From an uncultured Eubacteriales bacterium (lineage in GTDB: Bacteria > Bacillota > Clostridia > Peptostreptococcales > Anaerovoracaceae): a DNA stretch of 64,000 bases. Positions 57,587 to 64,000 of the stretch are shown one piece after another; positions within the stretch are counted from its first letter, which is position 1, and the number at the start of each line of letters is the position of its first letter. Location: assembly GCA_902763505.1 (NCBI GenBank), contig CACWSO010000017.1, positions 23,563-87,562 on the forward strand, read 5' to 3'. The notes beneath the pieces are model-generated. The model saw only the letters and a program-made list of their open reading frames with translations, made no database searches and was not told the DNA's origin. Made by a program: the position numbers and the translations under genes.

Positions 57587-58732
57587 ATGAAACAGTTTAT
57601 CTATGCAGATAATGCTGCGACAACAAAGCTGGACAAGACGGCATTTGATGCGATGATCCCGTGGTTAACTGAAGAATATGGTAACGCTTCACAACTATAT
57701 ACTTTTGCTAGACGTCCTAAAAAGGTTCTTGCGGAAGCTAGACAAATTATTGCTGACGCTATTAATGCGTCGCCTGAGGAAATATTCTTCACATCGGGAG
57801 GAACAGAGAGTGATAATTGGGCAATAAAAGGCGCTGCCTTTTCTGATCCTCTAAAACGGGTTACAATCACATCTTCTATCGAACATCATGCTATCCTAAA
57901 AGCGTGTGCTGCGATAGAAGAATTAGGATACCCCGTACTATATATTCCCCCTGATAAAAATGGCGTTATCACATCAAATAGGTTAAAAGAAATAATGACG
58001 GACAATACACACCTTGTGTCCATAATGCTCTCTAATAACGAAATTGGTACTATTGAACCTATTCAAGAGATGTCGTCAATTGTTCATGGAAAAGGTGCGA
58101 TATTTCATACAGACGCGGTTCAAGCAGTCGGACACATCCCTATTGATGTCAATAATCTTGGCGTTGATATGCTTTCTGCATCTGCACATAAATTCAATGG
58201 GCCAAAAGGGATAGGTTTTTTATTTATACGAAAAGGGACAGAGCTAAAACCCCTTAATGATGGTGGAGCTCAAGAACAAGGGCTTAGGGCAGGAACAGAA
58301 AATATTGCCGGCATTGTTGGTATGGCTACTGCATTAAAAAAGAACATTGAAAAGATAGAAGAGAATAAAAGATATGTTGAGTCGCTGGAACAAGAATTGT
58401 TGCAAGGTATCAGTTCATTGGATTATATCAAAAACGGTTCTGGAAATCGCATCCCAGGGTGTATAAGCCTATCATTTAAGAACGCAGATGGGGAAGCCAT
58501 TATGCATCAAATGGACTTGCAAGGCATTTGCATATCTACTGGTTCCGCTTGTGACAGTGTCGATATCAAATCTACTCATGTAATACAAGCTATAAGAGTT
58601 CCAGAAGCATATGCCACTGGAACAGTACGAATCACTCTAAATAAGGACAACACAATGGAAGAGGTTAAGAAAATCTCAACGACATTAGTTCAAATAATCA
58701 ACAGATTGAAAACAAACGATTCTATTGGATAA
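57587..58732 (+). CDS. cysteine desulfurase (IscS/DndA-like)
   Basis: A 381-residue class V aminotransferase-fold PLP enzyme releasing sulfur from L-cysteine as an enzyme persulfide. The PLP lysine is Lys202 in SASAHKFNGPKG, the persulfide Cys322 is in STGSACDS, and the substrate-binding GGAQEQGLRAGTEN is intact. The length fits DndA and NifS/IscS. Its position as last gene of the packed BREX-like operon, 10 bases after the Cys protein, argues for dedicated sulfur supply to the DndC-like BrxP rather than general Fe-S assembly. Confidence 0.9.
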   Translation: MKQFIYADNAATTKLDKTAFDAMIPWLTEEYGNASQLYTFARRPKKVLAEARQIIADAINASPEEIFFTSGGTESDNWAIKGAAFSDPLKRVTITSSIEHHAILKACAAIEELGYPVLYIPPDKNGVITSNRLKEIMTDNTHLVSIMLSNNEIGTIEPIQEMSSIVHGKGAIFHTDAVQAVGHIPIDVNNLGVDMLSASAHKFNGPKGIGFLFIRKGTELKPLNDGGAQEQGLRAGTENIAGIVGMATALKKNIEKIEENKRYVESLEQELLQGISSLDYIKNGSGNRIPGCISLSFKNADGEAIMHQMDLQGICISTGSACDSVDIKSTHVIQAIRVPEAYATGTVRITLNKDNTMEEVKKISTTLVQIINRLKTNDSIG

Positions 58733-58782
58733 TCATGTTCACAGCAGTATGAAATAATCCAGATTGTATTGAGAGGTGTAAT

Positions 58783-59775
58783 ATGCCAGCAGGAAAAGCA
58801 AAAGAGAAAAATATGATCAAAGCTCGCTTGTTGGTTCTTGTTCAGATGTTCTACGAACATACAGATCAGGAAAATCCAATGACTGGGCAGGATATATTGG
58901 ATTATCTGGCAGATCATAATGTACCCGCAAATGAAAAAACTGTACGCGGGGATATACAATTGTTACAGAATTTAGGCCTTGATATTGTTAAGATTGTCAG
59001 CCGACCAAATCTGTTTTATTGGGGTGAGCGACAGTTTGAATTGCCAGAGCTGAAGCTTTTAGTTGATGCAGTGGCATCATCACGTTTCATCACAAAGAAA
59101 AAGAGCAATGCTCTTGGCAAAAAACTTGCGCAACTGGCCAGTGAGAACCAGAGAAAAGATCTGAGAAGACATATTCAGGCCACTAATCGGGTGAAATCAG
59201 AGAATGAGTCGATCTACTATTCCGTCAATACAGTTAATGAGGCAATTAGCCGCAGGAAGAAAATTCGGTTTCAGTACACTGAATTCGGACCAGACCTAAA
59301 AGAGATTCTTCGAGGTGATGGAGAAGTATATGAGTTGAGTCCGTATGCGCTTTTGTGGAATGAGGATTATTACTATGTTGTTGGCTGGTCCGGTAAGCAT
59401 GACAATGTATCTGTATTCCGCGTGGATCGACTGTATCGTCCAGTAATTTTGGATGAAAAGGCTGTTAAGAGACCGGATGACTTCGATTTGGACGACTACT
59501 CAACCCCAATATTTGATATGTTCGAAGGGCCGGAACGTGTTACGGTTAAACTCGAAGTCAAGAACGAACTGGCGAAGTACATTGTAGACAGATTTGGGGC
59601 AAAGCTTGAGACAAGACAGACATCAGATGAAAGCTTTACGGTAAAGGTAAATGTATCTTTGAGCCCAACATTCTACGCTTGGGTGTTCCAGTTCGCAGGC
59701 GGAATAAGGATTATATCACCTAATAAGGCTATTGATGAATATATGATGATGTTGAAAAGTGTTATGGAACAGTGA
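58783..59775 (+). CDS. WYL-domain transcription regulator
   Basis: A 330-residue protein. The N-terminal HTH (LDYLADHNVPANEKTVRGDI, then QLLQNLGLDI) is DeoR-type. The WYL domain (about 150-240) has FQYTEFGPDLKEILRGDGEV, ELSPYALLWNEDYYYVVGWS and VSVFRVDRLYRPVI. The C-terminal WCX extension is present. WYL regulators commonly repress defence systems. It may bind the inverted repeats upstream of 43911. The gap to the desulfurase gene is 50 bases with its own GAGAGGTG site. Confidence 0.88.
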   Translation: MPAGKAKEKNMIKARLLVLVQMFYEHTDQENPMTGQDILDYLADHNVPANEKTVRGDIQLLQNLGLDIVKIVSRPNLFYWGERQFELPELKLLVDAVASSRFITKKKSNALGKKLAQLASENQRKDLRRHIQATNRVKSENESIYYSVNTVNEAISRRKKIRFQYTEFGPDLKEILRGDGEVYELSPYALLWNEDYYYVVGWSGKHDNVSVFRVDRLYRPVILDEKAVKRPDDFDLDDYSTPIFDMFEGPERVTVKLEVKNELAKYIVDRFGAKLETRQTSDESFTVKVNVSLSPTFYAWVFQFAGGIRIISPNKAIDEYMMMLKSVMEQ

Positions 59776-59851
59776 ATGATCTTTGAAGTTAAAGATAGTA
59801 TTACTGTGCTCAGAGGGACGATGAGTAGCCTGAGAAAAGGAAAGCATAATA

Positions 59852-61213
59852 ATGGGAAAGAAGAAAAAGAATAAAAACCCATTTATGGTGTTTCATAAAA
59901 AAATCAATAACGTGGATTCAGAAACGGTAGTTTCAAAGAATCCTGAGGATAAATCTGGGGATATAAATAATGTAAGTGACAATCAAACAATATCACTTGA
60001 GCTAATTCAGCAAAAGATCCCCCAGCATGTCGTTGCACCACTTGAGAATGCCAAACAACAAGACGGGAAACTACTCTGTTCTAAGTGTGACGAATCTCTG
60101 CACAAAGTAGAGAACATGATTATTATTACTGATGGCAAGAATGGGATATTTGGGTTAAATAGCTATTACTGTTCGAATTGCGATATGATCTACGTAAATG
60201 AGGAGGATGTTTTAGAAATAGATGAGTTCCTACCGAATAATAGTATTGAAAAAATAAAGATTGATGTTCTATCTAATTTCAAACACTATATTGAAAAAGC
60301 TGCTAATATTGAATCACTTCATAATGAAGCAATACTTCGTAATATGCTTGACAAGATAAACGAAGTAAAAGAAGATACGGCCTTTAAGATAGTTAAAGGG
60401 AAGACATTACCGAGTGTTTGTCCTATATGCGATAGAGTTTTTGCATTTCAGAAAGATCTGCTTTTACTATATAGAGACGATGATACTGAAGAATATTACC
60501 TAAAGGGTTGCTACTGTAAGAACTGTGGTCTTATTTACATAGAAGATAATCAGCTACTCGAATACATGGAGGCAGGTCTTTCGACAGTAAATTTATTGGA
60601 GGTATTTATTAATAGGGAACCAGATGAGGACGATGCAGCTGCATCATTGTTAGAAAAAGAATTAGCAAGCGGGAAAACATTATATATACATAGAGGAAAT
60701 ATCGTTTGTGAAAAGAAACACCATGATGTGATAAGTGTAACGGCAGAGGTTCCAGTAGGAAATTCCGATGAAATAGTTCAGATAAATATTAATTATTGCA
60801 AAGATTGCCATAAGTGTTTTATTAATGACACGGTATATGAGCAGTATCGCGACAAAGGAATACTCCCAGCAATAAGGCTTGCGCGTGTTAAGTCTGATGG
60901 AACATATCCAAGCGAATATGAAACGGAGCTGGCACCAGAAGGACCATTACATTTATTGGGCTATAATGTTACTCAAAAGGATGATTATTCAGATGCTTAT
61001 AGACAGAGGTTATTGGGGAATATTATGGATTATGGGGCATTGAGTAAGCATAAGGTTGAGAACTATTTGTCAACCTTCATAAAGAAAGGACTGGGACAGA
61101 AAAATAAGGCTATTGCTGTGAGCAAATGGAAAAAAGACCTGGAGTTTGTTGAACATTATAAGATAAACAGGCAAGCGAAAGTCAAAATTACTGCAGTAAA
61201 ACCATATAAATAA
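59852..61213 (+). CDS. protein with three zinc-ribbon-like units
   Basis: A 453-residue protein, no known family. Three repeat units each span about 35 residues between Cys pairs and end in a similar strand-turn: C76/C79 to C107/C110 (ending CDMIYVNEEDV), C190/C193 to C222/C225 (ending CGLIYIEDNQL) and C286 to C316/C319 (ending CHKCFINDTV). The N-terminus is Lys-rich (GKKKKNKNP). It probably binds zinc and nucleic acid or protein. Between two WYL-like regulators it looks like part of the same cargo. The RBS is GGAAAG. Confidence 0.6.
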   Translation: MGKKKKNKNPFMVFHKKINNVDSETVVSKNPEDKSGDINNVSDNQTISLELIQQKIPQHVVAPLENAKQQDGKLLCSKCDESLHKVENMIIITDGKNGIFGLNSYYCSNCDMIYVNEEDVLEIDEFLPNNSIEKIKIDVLSNFKHYIEKAANIESLHNEAILRNMLDKINEVKEDTAFKIVKGKTLPSVCPICDRVFAFQKDLLLLYRDDDTEEYYLKGCYCKNCGLIYIEDNQLLEYMEAGLSTVNLLEVFINREPDEDDAAASLLEKELASGKTLYIHRGNIVCEKKHHDVISVTAEVPVGNSDEIVQININYCKDCHKCFINDTVYEQYRDKGILPAIRLARVKSDGTYPSEYETELAPEGPLHLLGYNVTQKDDYSDAYRQRLLGNIMDYGALSKHKVENYLSTFIKKGLGQKNKAIAVSKWKKDLEFVEHYKINRQAKVKITAVKPYK

Positions 61214-61227
61214 GTGGGGTAATAGAG

Positions 61228-62100
61228 ATGAATTACGCAAAAGAATTCCAACAATTTTGGGATGAAAAAAGTCAATACCTTGGTTTGAACAATCTGGAAA
61301 GGACAAGGAAAGATATCTCTTACGCACTTGAATCATGTGAATCAGTATTTGACATTGATGAATATGTCTGCAGGGCTTCAAGCAGAAAAGAGACAAATCG
61401 CAAGATTATAGTCACTTTTTTTGATTATCTCGAAAAGAAGAGTGGAGAGAAAGTAAAAACAATACTGCGTGAAAAGAGATTCTACGACTATCCATTTGAA
61501 AGACAACTTGAGATTGCCAAATTCCTACATGAACCACACACACTTAATGAGATTGAAGAACGATTTGATATCAGTGAGGAAACAAGGAAGAAAGATATTC
61601 GGGCATTAGAAGAAGGCATCGAAGTCCTGGGCGCAACAATCCGCATAAAGAAAGAGAGAAAGAACAGGAAAGACTATTACAAAAGCACGATGCATCCGGT
61701 GTTCCTGCCTCTGAATCTGACAGAAGTTTATGCGCTTACGACATATTTGGATAAGGTGTTGGACTCAGAAGATCAAAACACTCAGATTATCCGAGACATA
61801 ACCGAGAGAATCAAGTCACAGCTTTCAGAATACGCTCTGAATAAATTATACCCTTATGAAAGGCATGATTATAAAAAAAACAGTTATGTAGATGATGAGA
61901 GTCTGGCCCGTCAGAGAAACGGCATTCGTATGTATCTGATGAAGAGCGGACAACCATGCAGATTCTTCTGGAATGGACAGGAATACTCCGGTAGGCTGAA
62001 ATATGACAGAAAAGCTTATATCGAACTGGAATCTGGTGAAAAACTTGATGCAGATCCAATGGAAGTGGATTTCATCATAGAAAGTCTTGAATACAAGTAA
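61228..62100 (+). CDS. HTH regulator, WYL-like
   Basis: A 290-residue protein. EIAKFLHEPHTLNEIEERFD, then ISEETRKKDIRALEEGIEVL, is a DeoR-like HTH, followed by TMHPVFLPLNLTEVYALTTYL as in WYL-family proteins. The C-terminus (RFFWNGQEYSGRLKYDRKAY) replaces the canonical WYL core. It starts 14 bases after the zinc-ribbon protein, so the two are co-transcribed. It probably regulates or senses within the defence block. Confidence 0.65.
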   Translation: MNYAKEFQQFWDEKSQYLGLNNLERTRKDISYALESCESVFDIDEYVCRASSRKETNRKIIVTFFDYLEKKSGEKVKTILREKRFYDYPFERQLEIAKFLHEPHTLNEIEERFDISEETRKKDIRALEEGIEVLGATIRIKKERKNRKDYYKSTMHPVFLPLNLTEVYALTTYLDKVLDSEDQNTQIIRDITERIKSQLSEYALNKLYPYERHDYKKNSYVDDESLARQRNGIRMYLMKSGQPCRFFWNGQEYSGRLKYDRKAYIELESGEKLDADPMEVDFIIESLEYK

Positions 62101-62194
62101 ATCGGTAAACCAGCTTGGCGATTAATTATCATTCTCGTGGGACAATATAGGCAGATCAAATAAAGCTTATGTTAATTAAAGGAGGATGATAATT

Positions 62195-63523
62195 ATGACA
62201 AAAATTAATCTAAACAGAATCAGCAGCAATGAACCGAATTTTGAAGAATTCAAGCGGATGCTGGAAGAAATGAAAGCATTCCTGACAGAGGAGCCGAAAC
62301 CAGACAATCAGGATTGGGAAGACAACCTTGAGGCTATTCTGGAATTCCAGGATGAAGACGGCAGCTTCCGTTTGGTGGATTCATACAAGATTCCAATGGA
62401 TGCCAGAGTGGACTTCTGTCATATTCCTACATACATTTGTACCGCCATCTTGATGAAGGCTTACATGAAAGAGGAAGTCATCTTTGATAACACCGCAGAA
62501 CAGATTTTGCGAAAAGCTCTGTATAGATGCAGCGAAATTCGGATTCGTGGTAACGGCATGGAGTTCTTCGAACAGGCAGATATCAGTGGCTTTCTGAAGC
62601 ACCATCACGATCTTTGCCATAGATTCAGCAGAATCATGGATAAACACTGCCGCAATGTGTTCGTATACGGGACTTTGATGAGAGGTGAAGCGAATCACGA
62701 TTATTATCTGAGCAACAGCTGGTGCAAAGGCAGGGCAACTGCTTCTGGGTTTGAGATGTATGATATCGGCGCGTTCCCAGGAATCGTACCAGGCGAAGGC
62801 ACTGTACCTGGGGAGCTCTACAAAGTTGATTATGAGACTTTGCAGAGACTTGATTGTCTCGAGGGCGAGGGCAGTCTTTATACCAGAAGAAACGTTCCTG
62901 TAACCATGTCGACTGGGGAGAGAGCTTTTGCATGGATATATGTATACAATGGCAGTATTGACGGACTGGAAAAGCTACCCGTATGGAAACGTCACGATTA
63001 TGTATGGTATGTGTCTTATGGCAGCAATATGCTTAAGAAAAGGTTCATGTGTTACATAAAAGGCGGCTCTTTCGAAGCAGGTGGAGCAGAACATGAGGCA
63101 TGTGAAAATCTGACTGAACCGCTGGATATCAGAGCCTGCGAAATTCCATACGATATGTATTACGGAAACAGCTCCGGTTCATGGGGAGGAAAAGGAGTTT
63201 CATTCCTTGACATTACAAAGACAGGAGCTGCTAAGGGAGTTGCTTATCTGATTACCCGAGAACAGTTCGATCATGTAGCATGTCAGGAAAACGGAGGATG
63301 CCGGCGTGAGTATAGCCACGGATGGTATAATACAGTTGTTTCACTGGGGACAATGGACGGATGTGACATAGTAACAATTACAAATGATGAACTCCGTGAG
63401 TACAATGAGCCAGCAGAAGCATATGTGGACACATTGAAGCGAGGCTTACGAGAGAATATTGCAGATATGTCAGATGAGATGATAGGTGAGTATCTGATGT
63501 CCTGTAATAGGGCAGGACATTGA
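62195..63523 (+). CDS. protein with two gamma-glutamylcyclotransferase-like domains
   Basis: A 442-residue protein. ATG 62195 is chosen over 62186, which would touch the AAAGGAGG site. After a 150-residue N-terminal part (FQDEDGSFRLVDSYKIPMDA; HIPTYICTAILMKAYMK) come two GGCT/AIG2-like units: NVFVYGTLMRGEANHDYYL (from 155, Glu in RLDCLEGEGSLY) and YVWYVSYGSNMLKKRFMCYI (from 269). These enzymes make 5-oxoproline from gamma-glutamyl compounds; the two-domain form suggests a regulatory or substrate-channelling variant. Base composition is closer to the ICE backbone than to the BREX block. Confidence 0.75.
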   Translation: MTKINLNRISSNEPNFEEFKRMLEEMKAFLTEEPKPDNQDWEDNLEAILEFQDEDGSFRLVDSYKIPMDARVDFCHIPTYICTAILMKAYMKEEVIFDNTAEQILRKALYRCSEIRIRGNGMEFFEQADISGFLKHHHDLCHRFSRIMDKHCRNVFVYGTLMRGEANHDYYLSNSWCKGRATASGFEMYDIGAFPGIVPGEGTVPGELYKVDYETLQRLDCLEGEGSLYTRRNVPVTMSTGERAFAWIYVYNGSIDGLEKLPVWKRHDYVWYVSYGSNMLKKRFMCYIKGGSFEAGGAEHEACENLTEPLDIRACEIPYDMYYGNSSGSWGGKGVSFLDITKTGAAKGVAYLITREQFDHVACQENGGCRREYSHGWYNTVVSLGTMDGCDIVTITNDELREYNEPAEAYVDTLKRGLRENIADMSDEMIGEYLMSCNRAGH

Positions 63524-63602
63524 TAAAAACGCCAACTCTTCCGATAAGGGTCGTTATCGGAATCGAAAAATGTAACATTAAGTGCATAGGGATGAATAGA
63601 AA

Positions 63603-63736
63603 ATGATTATCGATATAGACAAATTAAGAAAAGATATGCTGGACAATTGCTATGCGCTGTTCTTTTCAGCGGATATGAGGAACTGATTGAAATGGCACAG
63701 AAACAAGGAATCGATCTTCGGAAATATGAGATATAA
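63603..63736 (+). pseudogene. antitoxin-like small protein, frameshifted
   Basis: From ATG 63603: MIIDIDKLRKDMLDNCYALF, then a stop at 63684-63686. In the -1 frame the text continues as GYEELIEMAQKQGIDLRKYEI and stops at 63734-63736, 3 bases before the Fic gene. The two parts together have the length and pattern of the small partner encoded before Fic/Doc toxins in Clostridia. A one-base deletion near 63668-63674 is the simplest cause. If it is real, the toxin has lost its antitoxin. Confidence 0.6.
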
Positions 63737-63739
63737 GAA

Positions 63740-64000
63740 ATGGGAAAAGGATTAATAGGTGTCGGAGGAGACCTTCCTCAAGATGTGACAGGATCTCCGG
63801 TGACAGAAGAAAGCAGAAGAAACAGCAAAGACTTCTTCAAAGAAATGTTCAATAAAGATGGAGTATCAGATGATGAGGAATACTACAAGAAATATGGCAA
63901 ATATCCGACATTTGAAAGCAAACTTACGCATCTATTCTTTTGTGTGTGCAAGTTTCATTGTTTTGCAGACGGCAATAAACGCCTTGCAATTACCCTAAGT
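63740..64000 (+). CDS. Fic/Doc-family toxin, 5' part (runs off right edge)
   Basis: 87 codons seen, no stop. The Fic active site is intact at the end: KFHCFADGNKRLAI with the catalytic His, Phe, Asp, Gly, Asn and Lys-Arg, matching Doc/Fic H-x-F-x-D-G-N-K/G-R. It would phosphorylate or AMPylate a target such as EF-Tu or gyrase, depending on subfamily. The C-terminus is outside the window. Confidence 0.8.
   Translation, partial: MGKGLIGVGGDLPQDVTGSPVTEESRRNSKDFFKEMFNKDGVSDDEEYYKKYGKYPTFESKLTHLFFCVCKFHCFADGNKRLAITLS

Larger units (their letters stand above)
14693..64000 (+). mobile_element. integrative and conjugative element with defence cargo (right end outside the window)
   Basis: From the rlmD stop onward the genes change from housekeeping to a conjugative set in one orientation: parA/parB, a large surface adhesin, RadC, ArdC-like, DUF3991/Toprim, DUF3846, MobC, MOBP-type relaxase, PcfB-like, VirD4, Maff2-like, VirB6-like, PrgI, VirB4 and a lysozyme/CHAP hydrolase. 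Three AT-richer cargo blocks interrupt it. No integrase/recombinase and no right attachment site are visible, so the element must extend past 64000 or have decayed. The left limit is an inference from gene content. Confidence 0.8.

Noticed and set aside
57587-58732. Cysteine desulfurase as a housekeeping IscS/NifS
   Set aside because: No iscU, iscR or thiI-type neighbour; it lies inside the defence operon, is AT-rich like it, and is 10 bases from the Cys protein. The housekeeping role is not excluded but is less likely.

Overview
The window reads as a chromosomal segment of a Gram-positive anaerobe of the class Clostridia. The evidence is the murB-rapZ-whiA core gene order, strong AGGAGG ribosome sites, a D-serine ammonia-lyase, and a 3-keto-5-aminohexanoate cleavage-type enzyme typical of amino-acid-fermenting Clostridia. 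A placement near Anaerovoracaceae/Family XIII is only a guess. Bases 1-14692 look like ordinary backbone. They hold a truncated amino-acid permease, two GNAT acetyltransferases, exonuclease III, a tRNA-Arg with a partial tandem duplicate, dsdA plus a thioesterase, a Fic-fold protein that has lost its catalytic residues, an AI-2E-family transporter, a MurB-PHP fusion, rapZ, a BKACE-family enzyme where yvcK is usually found, whiA and rlmD.

A large integrative and conjugative element (ICE) appears to start immediately after the rlmD stop codon. It is not finished at base 64000, and no integrase is seen in the window. Its backbone carries a broken parA and an intact parB, a 1388-residue sortase-anchored adhesin, a RadC-like protein, ArdC-like proteins, a DUF3991/Toprim protein, a probable oriT region with five 12-bp iterons, MobC, a MOBP-type relaxase, a PcfB-like protein, and a type IV secretion set (VirD4, Maff2-like pilin-like protein, VirB6-like, PrgI, VirB4, and a lysozyme/CHAP hydrolase).

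Three visibly AT-richer cargo blocks interrupt this backbone. At 23.6-26.6 kb there is a barnase-type toxin with a barstar that is fused to a nitroreductase. At 35.1-36.7 kb there is a dynamin-like or YcjF-like GTPase. At 43.7-61.2 kb there is a long defence island.

The defence island is the most interesting part. A tightly packed operon (43911-58732) encodes a 1055-residue protein with three N-terminal repeats, a PAPS-reductase/DndC-like protein with extra Fe-S motifs, a BrxC-like P-loop ATPase, a PglZ protein, a short BrxL-like AAA+ protein, a 65-residue Cys protein and a cysteine desulfurase. There is no DNA methyltransferase. This matches the BREX type 4 idea (PAPS-reductase domain in place of PglX). 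Together with the desulfurase it suggests sulfur-based DNA modification (phosphorothioation) rather than methylation. A strong promoter with two inverted repeats precedes the operon. A WYL regulator, a protein with three zinc-ribbon-like units, a second WYL-like regulator and a double gamma-glutamylcyclotransferase-like protein follow. The window ends in a Fic/Doc toxin whose antitoxin-like partner looks frameshifted.
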